Assembly: GCA_020437105.1 (NCBI GenBank)
Contig: JAGQWR010000032.1
Span: 1 to 34,263, forward strand
Length of the DNA stretch: 34,263 nt
DNA from: Saprospiraceae bacterium
GTDB taxonomy: Bacteria > Bacteroidota > Bacteroidia > Chitinophagales > Saprospiraceae
Direction of reading: 5' to 3'
In this document: positions 14,842-23,757 of the stretch, piece after piece
Layout: every line of letters starts with the position of its first letter
How positions within the stretch are numbered: position 1 is the stretch's first letter
Notes under the pieces: model-generated
Seen by the model: the letters and a program-made list of their open reading frames with translations, nothing else
Databases searched by the model: none
What the model was told of the DNA's origin: nothing
Translations under genes and position numbers: made by a program

Positions 14842-17286
14842 ATGAAAGTCTCGCTAAATTGGCTGAAATCCTATATGTCTCTAGATCTGGAACCGGAAAA
14901 GATCGGAGAAATCCTGACCGATATCGGATTGGAAGTCGAGGGCATGGAGCAAATAGAAAGTATCCCCGGTGGTTTGCAGGGATTGGTTGTCGGCCTGGTT
15001 ACTGAATGTGGCAAACACCCGGATGCAGACCGTTTGTCGCTGACCCGTGTAGATGTGGGCACAGGCGAGCCAGTGCAAATCGTTTGCGGTGCCCCGAATG
15101 TAGCCGCCGGCCAAAAAGTGATTGTTGCCACCGTAGGCACAATGCTTTACCCGACAGAAGGAGAACCCTTTAAAATCAAAAAGGGAAAGATTCGGGGCGA
15201 GGTGTCGGAGGGCATGATTTGTGCAGAAGATGAAATCGGACTGGGCACCAGCCATGCAGGTATTATGATCCTGCCCGATGAGCTTAAAATCGGAACCCCC
15301 GCTGCCAAAGTATTTAAACTGGAAAATGATGTAGTCTATGATATTGGCCTGACTCCAAACCGGTCGGACGCGACCTGTCATATCGGGGTGGCACAGGATC
15401 TGGCAGCCTACCTGAAAGTAAATATGCCAGGTGCAGGCGTTTTACGTCTTCCGAAAATTGAGGAGATCAAGGCTCAATCGAATGATCTGGCCGTTGAAGT
15501 GATCGTCGAAAATACTGAAGCCTGTCCGCGATATGCAGGGGTGTCTCTGGATAATATTCAGGTTGGTGAATCACCTGATTGGTTGAAAAACAGGCTCAAA
15601 GCGATTGATGTCCGTCCGATCAATAATGTGGTTGATATCACCAATTACGTGTTGCACGAATACGGTCAACCGCTGCACGCATTCGATCTGGATGCTATTG
15701 CAGGGCGTACCATTCGAGTGAAAACTCTTGAGGAAGGAAGTCCTTTTGTGACCCTCGATGAAGTGGAGCGGAAATTGTCTGCGGAGGATCTCATGATCTG
15801 TGATGGCAATTCTGTAGGTCTTTGTATGGCAGGTGTATTCGGAGGAATAGGCTCTGGCGTTACCAACGAAACCAAAAGAATATTCCTGGAGTCGGCACAT
15901 TTTAGTGCAAAATATATCCGCCGCACCAGTATGCGTCATATCCTGCGAACGGATGCTGCCAAAGTGTTTGAGAAAGGCAGTGATCCCAATGTAGCCGTGG
16001 ATGCGCTCAAGCGGGCTGTCCAGCTCTTAAAAGAAATTGCGGGGGCCACAGTCGCTTCCGCTGGTGTTGATCTGTACCCGGTGCCAGTAGAGCCGGTTGA
16101 GATTGAGACCACCTATAGTTATGTCAATCGCCTGATCGGCGTTGAAATTCCGCAATCGGAAATCCACCAGATTCTGGCAGCGATGGATATGGCCCTGCTT
16201 GATGATGATGGTGAAACCTTTCGGGTAGCGATTCCGACTAATAAATCAGATGTTACCCGTCCGGCAGATTTGGTGGAAGAAATTCTCCGAATCTATGGCC
16301 TCAATCGGGTGCCGATGCCGAGTCGGATCAGTTCGACGCCTTCTTTCGATAAATATCCAAGCAAACGAGAGTTACAGGAGTCTATCGCCAATATGCTTGC
16401 CGCGAATGGTTTTTCGGAAATGCTGGCACTCAGCCTCTCCGAGTCGCGCTTTTATCGGGATATTTTACCGATGGATGCAGATTCGCTGGTATATATCAAC
16501 AATACCTCGAATGTGCATCTGGACATCATGCGTCCGGATTTGTTTTTTAGTGCCTTGCAGGTCGTAAAACACAATCAGAACCGGCAGCAGGCAGATTTGA
16601 AACTGTTTGAATTTGGTCGTTCCTACCATCGAATGGGGGAGGGCGAATTTAAAGAGCAGGAACATCTGACCCTCTGCCTGACCGGCCGCCGCTATGCAGA
16701 AAGCTGGTTGCAAAAGGAACATCCGGATACAGATTATTATAGCCTGCGCGCAGCAGTATTATTGATTCTGGAGCGTTTGGGAATCTCCGGATTCCAGCAG
16801 ACAGTTCTTAAAGACGAGCCTTTTTCATATGGTTTGAAATATCACCGGGGTCCAAAAGAACTGGTGAGTTTTGGCCAGATCCATCCGGCCTTGCAGCGTG
16901 GTATGGATATTCGCCAGCCCGTGTATTTTGCCGACTTCAACTGGGAACTGCTCGTGCAGTCTGCCGGACAGGCAAACTTCCAGTTTCAGGAGCTGAGTAA
17001 ATACCCGAGTACCCGACGAGATTTAGCCCTGCTTGTTGATAATTCAGTAAAATTTGATGATATTGTGGCAATTGCCCGTAAGCAGGGCAAGAAAATTCTT
17101 CGCGATATTAATTTGTTCGACGTATTTGAAGATGCGGAAAGATTGGGAGCCGGAAAAAAATCTTATGCGGTAAGCTTTGTTTTTGAAAATCCGGAACGCA
17201 CCCTCCAGGATGTTGAGATAGACCAGGTGATGAACAAAATGATCGGAGAGTACGAAAAGCAATTGCAAGCACAGATCCGTCGTTAA
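14842..17286 (+). CDS. pheT: Phenylalanine-tRNA ligase beta subunit
   Basis: Forms the alpha2-beta2 enzyme that charges tRNA-Phe; the beta chain binds the tRNA and edits mischarged Tyr-tRNA. The 814-residue protein has the bacterial domain order. The N-terminal part includes the EMAP-like tRNA-binding domain (about 40-150; CGKHPDADRLSLTRVDVGTG). The B3/B4 editing domain is at about 215-390 (RPINNVVDITNYVLHEYGQP), the B5 domain at about 416-490 (ending VEEILRIYG), then a catalytic-like core. The C-terminal ferredoxin-like anticodon-binding domain is at about 720-813 (KYPSTRRDLALLVD and VSFVFENPERTL). pheS is not in this window, so the two subunits are unlinked here. The stop overlaps the next ATG by one base. 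Confidence 0.97.
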   Translation: MKVSLNWLKSYMSLDLEPEKIGEILTDIGLEVEGMEQIESIPGGLQGLVVGLVTECGKHPDADRLSLTRVDVGTGEPVQIVCGAPNVAAGQKVIVATVGTMLYPTEGEPFKIKKGKIRGEVSEGMICAEDEIGLGTSHAGIMILPDELKIGTPAAKVFKLENDVVYDIGLTPNRSDATCHIGVAQDLAAYLKVNMPGAGVLRLPKIEEIKAQSNDLAVEVIVENTEACPRYAGVSLDNIQVGESPDWLKNRLKAIDVRPINNVVDITNYVLHEYGQPLHAFDLDAIAGRTIRVKTLEEGSPFVTLDEVERKLSAEDLMICDGNSVGLCMAGVFGGIGSGVTNETKRIFLESAHFSAKYIRRTSMRHILRTDAAKVFEKGSDPNVAVDALKRAVQLLKEIAGATVASAGVDLYPVPVEPVEIETTYSYVNRLIGVEIPQSEIHQILAAMDMALLDDDGETFRVAIPTNKSDVTRPADLVEEILRIYGLNRVPMPSRISSTPSFDKYPSKRELQESIANMLAANGFSEMLALSLSESRFYRDILPMDADSLVYINNTSNVHLDIMRPDLFFSALQVVKHNQNRQQADLKLFEFGRSYHRMGEGEFKEQEHLTLCLTGRRYAESWLQKEHPDTDYYSLRAAVLLILERLGISGFQQTVLKDEPFSYGLKYHRGPKELVSFGQIHPALQRGMDIRQPVYFADFNWELLVQSAGQANFQFQELSKYPSTRRDLALLVDNSVKFDDIVAIARKQGKKILRDINLFDVFEDAERLGAGKKSYAVSFVFENPERTLQDVEIDQVMNKMIGEYEKQLQAQIRR

Positions 17287-17594
17287 TGCCCCTGTCTATG
17301 GATCAGATGGAAGTACTAGGTAAGATCGAAGGAAAAGTCAGTAAGCTGGCTGAGAAAGTGGAGGCACTTCAGACAGAAAATGTGCAATTGCGTCAGGCAA
17401 ATGAAAAACTGGAAGCCGAGTTGAAAAATGAACGTGACCTGCTCGGCCAACTGAAAGATAAACTCAAAGGCACCCAGCAAGCTTTAGAAAAGCAGAGAGA
17501 TGGAGAACCCGGGCATGTACAAGCACTCCGGGAACGTGTGGAAGAATCGCTGAAAGAAGTTGATGCCTGTATTGAGTGGTTACAAAAAGCATAG
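17286..17594 (+). CDS. Small coiled-coil protein between pheT and zapA
   Basis: 102 residues, nearly all a heptad-patterned coiled coil (residues 10-70: VEALQTENVQLRQANEKLEA and similar), then a short C-terminal helix ending IEWLQKA. The ATG shares its first base with the last base of the pheT stop (TAATG), and zapA starts 2 bases after the stop, so the three genes are translationally packed. Position next to zapA and the coiled-coil build suggest a ZapB-like division partner, but sequence alone does not show homology. No signal peptide or membrane segment. Confidence 0.75.
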   Translation: MPLSMDQMEVLGKIEGKVSKLAEKVEALQTENVQLRQANEKLEAELKNERDLLGQLKDKLKGTQQALEKQRDGEPGHVQALRERVEESLKEVDACIEWLQKA

Positions 17595-17596
17595 AT

Positions 17597-17890
17597 ATGG
17601 CGGCAAGCGATACCCGACAAATAACAGTCCTGATTGCAGGTCGGCCATATCCCCTGAAAATAAAAGCGGATGATGAGGCGACGATCCGAGAGATCGTCAA
17701 AGATGTCAATGAAAAGGTCAATCAATTTCAACTGACTTACCCAAACCGCGATAAACAGGATTGTCTGGCATTAGTTCTGCTCACCTATGCAGTAGATCTA
17801 TTCAAGTCAGGCGGTGCTTCCACTCAAGACCAGGAATCTCTGGCGAAACTTTCCCGGATCGATCAAATGCTCGATCAAATGCTTCTCTAA
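17597..17890 (+). CDS. zapA: Cell division protein ZapA
   Basis: ZapA binds and bundles FtsZ filaments at the division site. The 97-residue protein has the N-terminal beta part (ITVLIAGRPYPLKIKADDEA, then TIREIVKDVNEKV) and a C-terminal coiled-coil helix (DCLALVLLTYAVDLF, then a linker, then LSRIDQMLDQML) that mediates dimer and tetramer formation. I use the ATG at 17597, directly after the previous stop, rather than the frame from 17576 which would overlap. The pheT, coiled-coil, zapA, rny order is familiar from Bacteroidota. Confidence 0.9.
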   Translation: MAASDTRQITVLIAGRPYPLKIKADDEATIREIVKDVNEKVNQFQLTYPNRDKQDCLALVLLTYAVDLFKSGGASTQDQESLAKLSRIDQMLDQMLL

Positions 17891-17975
17891 TGTGGTGTTT
17901 CCCGGACCAATACACGTGGCTCCGGGAAGAGTCCGGAATCGGGAATAGTCCTGGATTCCTACTGTTTTATTAATA
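17891..17975 (+). ncRNA. Structured spacer, candidate small RNA or leader between zapA and rny
   Basis: Two strong hairpins fill the 93-base spacer. TTCCCGGA at 17899-17906 pairs perfectly with TCCGGGAA at 17921-17928, with an inner CCA/TGG. GGAATC at 17935-17940 pairs with GATTCC at 17954-17959, with inner GGGA/TCCT around the loop ATAG. A weak T-rich tail (CTGTTTTATTAATA) follows. 6S RNA is often next to zapA in other bacteria, but this spacer is too short for a full 6S RNA of about 180 bases unless it extends into a gene. An attenuator or terminator-like leader of rny is equally possible. Confidence 0.4.
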
Positions 17976-17983
17976 ATGTGATT

Positions 17984-19666
17984 ATGGATATCGGTATAGG
18001 ATTAGCAATAGGGCTAATCATTGGAGCCCTAATCGGGTTCGTGATCGTCCGACTAGTCTTGGGGAAGCAAAACGCTTCTAAAGTAGAAGAGCTGAATACC
18101 AAAGCAGATCTCGTTGTAAAAGAGGCCCGGCTGACCGCCAAACGCCTTGTCGATGAAGCGGAAACCCAGGCAGAGAAGATTGTTTCCCGGGCAGATGCGA
18201 CAAATGAGAATATCAAACAACGCAAAATCCAGGAAGCAAAAGATCGCTTCAATAAGCTGAAATCCCAGTTTGATTCCGAAAAAGGACAAAAACTGGTCGA
18301 ACTAAAAGAACGCGAGATTGAAGTTAAAGCCCTGGAAAAAGAGTGGTCTGCTAAGGAAGAAAAATACCAGGAACGCCTGCAAATACTCGATACCCGTAAA
18401 GCGGATATGGAAGCAGCAGAAATGGAACTCAAATCGGTTCGCGAAAACCTGGAAAAACAAATCCAGATCGTAAGCCGCAAAAAAGAAGAGCTGGATCAAG
18501 CCAACGAAAAACACATTAAAGCACTGGAAACAGTAGCCCGCCTGTCTGAAGAAGCTGCCCGTGAACAATTGATGGAAGCGGTTAAAGCCAAATCGGAAAA
18601 TGATGCGATGGCTCTGATTAAGGATACCATCTCCCAGGCTAAGGTGACTGCCAATAAAGAAGCAAAACGGATCATTATCCAAACCATCCAGCGGATGAGT
18701 GCGGAATATACCATTGAGAATACTGTCTCCGTTTTCAACCTCGAAAGCGATGACCTCAAAGGACAGATTATCGGACGGGAAGGACGGAATATCCGTGCCC
18801 TGGAAGCGGCTACCGGTGCCGAAATCGTTGTCGATGATACCCCGGAAGCTATTGTGATTTCCAGCTTTGATCCGATCCGTAGAGAGATTTGCCGCTTGTC
18901 GCTGAAGCGCCTGGTAGCAGATGGCCGTATCCACCCGGCTCGTATCGAAGAAGTAGTGGCAAAAACCCGCAAACAACTGGAAGAACAAATCGTGGAGATC
19001 GGCGAACGTACAGTCATCGACCTCGATGTACACGGCCTGGATCCATTCCTGGTTCGGATGGTTGGACGGATGCGTTTCCGCTCTTCTTATGGCCAAAACC
19101 TCCTCAAGCACTCCATCGAAACCGCGCACTTATGTGCGATCATGGCTGCTGAGCTAGGGCTTTCGCCGAAGCAGGCCAAATTGGCTAAACGTGCCGGCTT
19201 ACTCCACGATGTGGGTAAGGTAGCAGAGGAAGAAAGCGAATTGAGCCACGCACTGCTGGGTATGAAGATGTGTGAGAAATATGGCGAAACGCCACTCATC
19301 TGCAATGCGGTGGGTGCCCACCACGACGAGATCGAAATGAATAACATCATTTCTCCAATCGTTCAGGCAGGGGATGCAATTTCCGGAGCACGTCCGGGCG
19401 CACGTAGAGAGATTCTGGAAAGCTACATGAAACGTATTGGTGAACTCGAAGAACTGGCTATGGCACATGACGGTGTTTCCAAAGCATACGCCATGCAAGC
19501 AGGTCGAGAACTCCGGGTAATCGTTGAGAGCGAAAATGTAACGGATCAGTACGCTGACGAGTTGTCCTTTATGATCTCTCAGAAGATCCAGGATGAAATG
19601 CAGTATCCCGGTCAGATTAAAGTAACCGTTATTCGCGAAAAGCGGGCGATTTCTTTCGCACGTTAA
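17984..19666 (+). CDS. rny: Ribonuclease Y
   Basis: A membrane-anchored endoribonuclease that starts mRNA decay. Its 560 residues comprise an N-terminal membrane helix (about 1-25, [20 protein letters not shown]), a long charged coiled coil (about 30-220), the KH RNA-binding domain (about 245-310, with [20 protein letters not shown]), and the metal-binding HD domain (about 375-470: His376 region, then [12 protein letters not shown] with His408-Asp409, and VGAHHDE). The ORF opens with GTG at 17978; I prefer the ATG at 17984 because the sequence then begins MDIGIG just before the membrane helix. Length is a little above the roughly 520 of Gram-positive RNase Y. It ends before a perfect terminator. 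Confidence 0.95.
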   Translation: MDIGIGLAIGLIIGALIGFVIVRLVLGKQNASKVEELNTKADLVVKEARLTAKRLVDEAETQAEKIVSRADATNENIKQRKIQEAKDRFNKLKSQFDSEKGQKLVELKEREIEVKALEKEWSAKEEKYQERLQILDTRKADMEAAEMELKSVRENLEKQIQIVSRKKEELDQANEKHIKALETVARLSEEAAREQLMEAVKAKSENDAMALIKDTISQAKVTANKEAKRIIIQTIQRMSAEYTIENTVSVFNLESDDLKGQIIGREGRNIRALEAATGAEIVVDDTPEAIVISSFDPIRREICRLSLKRLVADGRIHPARIEEVVAKTRKQLEEQIVEIGERTVIDLDVHGLDPFLVRMVGRMRFRSSYGQNLLKHSIETAHLCAIMAAELGLSPKQAKLAKRAGLLHDVGKVAEEESELSHALLGMKMCEKYGETPLICNAVGAHHDEIEMNNIISPIVQAGDAISGARPGARREILESYMKRIGELEELAMAHDGVSKAYAMQAGRELRVIVESENVTDQYADELSFMISQKIQDEMQYPGQIKVTVIREKRAISFAR

Positions 19667-19683
19667 GGACCGAATAGCCCAAT

Positions 19684-19727
19684 AAAAAAGAGCCACTCCG
19701 GATTTTCCAGAGTGGCTCTTCTTCTTT
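19684..19727. terminator. Bidirectional terminator between rny and batD
   Basis: AAGAGCCACTC at 19688-19698 pairs perfectly with GAGTGGCTCTT at 19710-19720 around an 11-base loop, with A's on the left and a CTTCTTT tract on the right. The batD stop codon lies in its right edge, so it can end both convergent units. Confidence 0.88.
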
Positions 19728-21480
19728 AATCGGTATTTGCAGCCAGTGAACTTAATACTTCCAGCGCCTCCTGATAAACTTCCTGCTTGGCGCCTTCATC
19801 TGCCTGTCCGGCAAATAACGCTAACTCACATTGATTGAGTAAAGCCAGCAATCTGTCAATCAGGGTCCCATCAATACCCTTTGACTCCAATGCCTGTCGG
19901 ATAAGTGTTTTCTTTTGACTGGCAGGCGGAATCCCGATCCTGTCTGTCAAAAAGCCCAGGGTCGCTTTGGAGGTTTCATCAAAAAACTCCCGGTTTGCCC
20001 CCTGATCCAAATAGGTCTTGGCAACAGTTAGGCGCTGTGCCGCTATTTTCATTGCTTTGCTTCTGCGCAAGGCCACCGGGTCGATGTTTGAAATTCGTAT
20101 CCGCTGTTGTCGGATGATCCAGGCAATAAACAATAAGAAGGGTGCCAGTCCCACCAATATCCAGTAAGTATTCGACTGTATGAATGGCGTCTCTGCTGTT
20201 AAAAGAGGAACCTGGGTTTTGAGTGGTCGAATTACAAGTTCGGTGTTTTGGCCTGCCTGTTCTTCTACTTCCTGCCGCCGTGGACGGCCACTACCGGGTG
20301 CAACCGTTATCGAAAATTTGGAACCTTCCAGAAAAACATAACTGCTGGAGTCGGGACTAAAGATCGCTACCTGCGGCTGGATCGTATATTTTCCCGGATA
20401 TCTTGGAATTAATTGGTATTCGAATGTTCGTTGAGCTAATAACTCTCCCTGGTTTTCAAAAATATTCTCATCGACCATCGAAGGGTTATAGACCTCAAAG
20501 CTGTCATTGTTCATCCAGGCGGGGGCTTCCAGTCGTTTTACGTCCCCATTCCCGATCAGGGTTAGGTTTACTGTGAGGGCATCATCTGTTGTCAGACTGG
20601 ACCGATCATAATCTGTCCGCAATTCGAAGGTGCCAACGCCCCCGCAAAAAGATTCGGGCGTACCGGAGGGCAGCGGCAATACCGCAATTTTCACTGGTTC
20701 GGAAGTGAGGGCAATAACCTGTCTCGGACTAATAAGCGGATTGAAATTATTTCTACCCTGCGCATCTGCCAGTCCGACTTGTAAACGGATAGGAGAGATT
20801 TCCAGTGTGTCGATAACCTGCGGGAAAACGGCCACCCGTCGGAATACCAGCGTCGTGTATGATTTACTACCGATCTGTTCTACCTGGGTTCTTCCGCGGA
20901 AGCGCCTCATAGGCTGGGCAAAAAAACCGGGATATTCAGATTCTGAAGCTATCGAATAATGATCTACACTTACCTGGCTATACAACTTGTAATCAATCAG
21001 GACTTGCTGCCCCGGATAGGCTTGGGTGGTACTGGGGATTGCGCGTACAAAAATCTCCGCATCTGAAGCAATTTCCTCCAGCGATTGTTGATCGCGGGCA
21101 TTTACAACAATTTTCAGGGTGTTAGACCGCAATACCTTGCCTTTGACCTGAATAGTAGCAGAACCAATGGTGTAAGTACCGGGATCCCCGGCTTCGAGCA
21201 GGTAGGTATGGGTCATCTCACTGCTCCGGTCTCCATTGATAATACTGGTGCTAACCGATCTGCTTGGTCCGTTTACGATCCTGAACCCGGTAAATTTTGG
21301 TGGTTTAAAATCAGAGCCATCCGCATTAAGCAAGGTGAAGCTTACATTAAAATACTCCCCTTGAATGACTTGTTTAACTGGGGCATACGCCTCAAAAGTA
21401 GTTTGCGCCCGGAGTCCGGGAGCAAACACCAAAAAGAAGATTCCGGCCAGAAGCCAGTTGTGAAATTTTTGAAACGTCAT
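19726..21480 (-). CDS. batD: BatD, full-length aerotolerance protein
   Basis: 584 residues: signal peptide (1-25, ending LRAQ), several beta-sandwich domains in the periplasm (first at about 27-130, VIQGEYFNVSFTLLNADGSD), one membrane helix at about 432-452 (YWILVGLAPFLLFIAWII) and a cytoplasmic helical tail (about 475-584). The architecture is that of BatD. It is thought to form a complex with BatA and BatB that is linked to oxidative-stress tolerance and envelope maintenance in Bacteroidota; the biochemical activity is not known. It is the last gene of the unit. The upstream neighbour is a short paralogue of its first domain, 1 base away. Confidence 0.92.
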   Translation of the reverse strand: MTFQKFHNWLLAGIFFLVFAPGLRAQTTFEAYAPVKQVIQGEYFNVSFTLLNADGSDFKPPKFTGFRIVNGPSRSVSTSIINGDRSSEMTHTYLLEAGDPGTYTIGSATIQVKGKVLRSNTLKIVVNARDQQSLEEIASDAEIFVRAIPSTTQAYPGQQVLIDYKLYSQVSVDHYSIASESEYPGFFAQPMRRFRGRTQVEQIGSKSYTTLVFRRVAVFPQVIDTLEISPIRLQVGLADAQGRNNFNPLISPRQVIALTSEPVKIAVLPLPSGTPESFCGGVGTFELRTDYDRSSLTTDDALTVNLTLIGNGDVKRLEAPAWMNNDSFEVYNPSMVDENIFENQGELLAQRTFEYQLIPRYPGKYTIQPQVAIFSPDSSSYVFLEGSKFSITVAPGSGRPRRQEVEEQAGQNTELVIRPLKTQVPLLTAETPFIQSNTYWILVGLAPFLLFIAWIIRQQRIRISNIDPVALRRSKAMKIAAQRLTVAKTYLDQGANREFFDETSKATLGFLTDRIGIPPASQKKTLIRQALESKGIDGTLIDRLLALLNQCELALFAGQADEGAKQEVYQEALEVLSSLAANTD

Positions 21481-21481
21481 A

Positions 21482-21943
21482 TTAGATCCGGGTGATTGGC
21501 CTTTTCTTTTTTGGTTTATTTGTCACCGGATCAGGCATATCGGCGTTTGGCAATCCGTCGGGATTTGGATTTACCCAAATTTCCAATGGCGGCGTATTCA
21601 GGTAATCACCTCCTGCTTTTACAGAGGCCCCCGGGATATAAAAAATGCCTTCCGATTTGGGTACCAGATAATACGACCAACTTTGTTGCTGACTCATACT
21701 ACCGTTTACGATCTGCATGGAGGTCGAGGTATTTGGACCGCCGACGATGTAAAAATCCTGATCGATACCGGGAATTTGAAATTCAGCCCCTCGGGCATTT
21801 TCCAGGGTATAGGTTACTTCAAACCGATTTCCCATTAGGACAGTATCCTGGCTGATTGTTGCCGTAAATACAATTTCCTCCTGGGCAAACAGGCTCGCAC
21901 TGATTAAAATAAATGCACTGAAAAGTGGAATTATTCGCTTCAT
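21482..21943 (-). CDS. BatD-like short protein, first domain only
   Basis: 153 residues starting at the ATG at 21943; the open frame extends two codons to a TTG, which I do not use. Signal peptide 1-21 (ending SLFAQ). The body matches the BatD N-terminal domain next door: VLMGNRFEVTYTLENARGAEF here against VIQGEYFNVSFTLLNADGSD there, then IVGGPNTSTSMQIVNG against IVNGPSRSVSTSIING. The membrane helix and cytoplasmic tail of BatD are absent; the tail is basic (NKPKKKRPITRI). It is probably a stand-alone secreted domain from a duplication rather than a broken gene, since the frame, signal peptide and gene packing are intact. Confidence 0.85.
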   Translation of the reverse strand: MKRIIPLFSAFILISASLFAQEEIVFTATISQDTVLMGNRFEVTYTLENARGAEFQIPGIDQDFYIVGGPNTSTSMQIVNGSMSQQQSWSYYLVPKSEGIFYIPGASVKAGGDYLNTPPLEIWVNPNPDGLPNADMPDPVTNKPKKKRPITRI

Positions 21944-21958
21944 GATCAATTTGATTTA

Positions 21959-22708
21959 TTACCATTCTTTTTCCTGTCGTTTGGCGCCATCCGCTTTTCG
22001 GAGGCGCTCCTGTACTTTTTGCTCTTCCCGTTCCATGATTTCGAGCAATCGCTCGGCCTCTTCCCGGTTTATATCTTCGGTGTCAGCTTCGGACGCTTCA
22101 GATTGTTCCTGATCTTGATCTGAATCTCCCTGCTGTTGCTGGTCTGATTCCTGGTCTTGTGGTTCCTGTTGTTCCTGATCCTGAGGCTCCTGCTCTTGCT
22201 GCTGCTGTTGTTGATCTTGCTGCTCCTGGTCCTGGTTTTCGTTGTCCTCTTTATTCTGTTCCTGCTCCTGGGGGGGCGGTGGTTGACGCAGCACTTCTTG
22301 TGTTCGAGCCAGATTGTACTTAGCCTGGCGGTCTTTCGGATTCAGACGCAGTGATTCTTTATATGATTCCAGCGCTTCCTCATAATTTTCCTGTGCAAAA
22401 TGGGCATTTCCCAAATTGTAGAGGGCATTGGCGCGTTCTTCATTTGTTTTGGCTACCCGGCTGGCACGCTCGTACTGGGTGACAGCTTCTTCGTATCGCT
22501 CTTGTTCATAGACCGAATTGCCGAGATTGAAAGTGCCTTCCAGTGAGGGCGTCATTTCTTCTGCCGTTCGGTAAGACTCTTCTGCCGTAGGGTAATCGCC
22601 CTTTTTATAAGCTTCATCTCCCTGGCGCAGGAGTTCTTTATCGGCTTGCGCCTGGAGCCCAAGGCTTCCAAGGAGCAGGATGTATGTGATTAAAACAGGA
22701 CCTTTCAT
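21959..22708 (-). CDS. batC: BatC-like TPR protein with Gln/Glu-rich tail
   Basis: 249 residues: signal peptide (about 1-20), then three TPR units (about 24-58, 59-91, 92-130; for example GTFNLGNSVYEQERYEEAVT and ALYNLGNAHFAQENYEEALE). A low-complexity stretch of Gln, Glu, Asp and Pro follows (about 143-205, with PPPPQEQEQNKEDNE and runs of Q), then a charged helix ending KRQEKEW. It is the TPR member of the Bat operon and probably scaffolds protein contacts in the periplasm. The Q/E tract at DNA level is CTG/CTC/TTG-rich and prone to slippage. Confidence 0.9.
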   Translation of the reverse strand: MKGPVLITYILLLGSLGLQAQADKELLRQGDEAYKKGDYPTAEESYRTAEEMTPSLEGTFNLGNSVYEQERYEEAVTQYERASRVAKTNEERANALYNLGNAHFAQENYEEALESYKESLRLNPKDRQAKYNLARTQEVLRQPPPPQEQEQNKEDNENQDQEQQDQQQQQQEQEPQDQEQQEPQDQESDQQQQGDSDQDQEQSEASEADTEDINREEAERLLEIMEREEQKVQERLRKADGAKRQEKEW

Positions 22709-22711
22709 AAC

Positions 22712-23746
22712 TTAAGACTGTTCTGAAAATAAATTGCGTTTTTTTGCACGGGCACTGCCTCTATAGGAAAACAAAAATTCAACGAATAAGATCAATAAAC
22801 CAGCACCTATAAAGTATTGAAAATAGCTTTCGTACTGATCGAAAATCCGTTGCTCGTATTCCATTCGTTCAATCTGGTCGATACGTTGGCGCAGGGAGGC
22901 AATGATCTCGTCACCCCGATCCAGGTAGAAAAAAGTGCCATTGCCTGCCGCTGCAATATCTCGCAGCGCACCTTCTTCCAGTTTGGTTTCTACAAACTGG
23001 CCTTGGTTATCCCGCAGGTAATCGGGGCGCCCTCCTACACTTACCGGTATGCGACTTCCGGTTTCTGTGCCGACACCAATAGTCAGAATGATCATACCTT
23101 CACTTCCGGCTTCTTCGGCCGCAGATCGGGCATCTGCATCGTGTGTTTCTCCATCGGAAACGATAATGAGTGCCTGGTGGTTTCGTTTTTCCGGATCGAA
23201 TGTTTTTTGTGCCAATCGAATGGCATCCCCAAGTGAGGTACCCTGGTTGGGGGTCTGATCCGTATTGGCAGAACGAACCAGCAGGGTAGCCGCTCCGTAA
23301 TCAGAGCTCAAAGGCATTTGCAGAAACGGGCTTCCGGCAAAGAAAATGAGTCCGACCTGGTCTCCTTTGAGCGATTGAATCAACTGCTCGCCAAATTTTT
23401 TTGCACGCTCCAGCCGGTTTGGTGCTATGTCTTCTGCCAGCATACTTTTGGAAATATCCAGTGCGAGAAAAACATCAATGCCCTTTCGAGTAACGCTTTC
23501 CCGGCGGGTGCCCCATTGCGGATTTGACCAGCCGACGATCAAAAAAGCGAGTCCGAGAAGGATTAACGCAATTTTGAAGTGATGCCGGGCCGGAGAAGCA
23601 TCGGGCATCAGGCGCTCGATTAGTTCAGCGGAACCCAGGCGTTCGAGTACTTTCCGGCTACTGCGTTGCGCTAATATGTAGAGCAACAGCAGGAGCGGAA
23701 GCAGCGCCAGCGCATATAGAAATTCCGGATGTTCGAATCGAAACAT
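22712..23746 (-). CDS. batB: BatB, membrane-anchored VWA protein
   Basis: 344 residues with membrane helices at about 8-26 and 57-73, a von Willebrand A domain at about 88-290 and a C-terminal helix near 312-332 (YFIGAGLLILFVEFLFSYRG). The MIDAS metal site is visible: Asp97-x-Ser99-x-Ser101 (DISKS), with a later VSDGETHD block. The domain faces the periplasm and presumably binds partner proteins with a divalent metal. It ends 3 bases before the batC start and follows batA by 11. Confidence 0.93.
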   Translation of the reverse strand: MFRFEHPEFLYALALLPLLLLLYILAQRSSRKVLERLGSAELIERLMPDASPARHHFKIALILLGLAFLIVGWSNPQWGTRRESVTRKGIDVFLALDISKSMLAEDIAPNRLERAKKFGEQLIQSLKGDQVGLIFFAGSPFLQMPLSSDYGAATLLVRSANTDQTPNQGTSLGDAIRLAQKTFDPEKRNHQALIIVSDGETHDADARSAAEEAGSEGMIILTIGVGTETGSRIPVSVGGRPDYLRDNQGQFVETKLEEGALRDIAAAGNGTFFYLDRGDEIIASLRQRIDQIERMEYEQRIFDQYESYFQYFIGAGLLILFVEFLFSYRGSARAKKRNLFSEQS

Positions 23747-23757
23747 ATCTTTTTACA

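Noticed and set aside
18302..19129. Minus-strand 275-codon Phe-rich frame
   Set aside because: Antisense of the Lys/Glu-rich coiled coil and KH region of rny; runs of F and L are the mirror of K and E codons.
22157..22354. Plus-strand Leu-rich frame resembling a membrane peptide
   Set aside because: It is the complement of the Gln/Glu-rich tract of batC.
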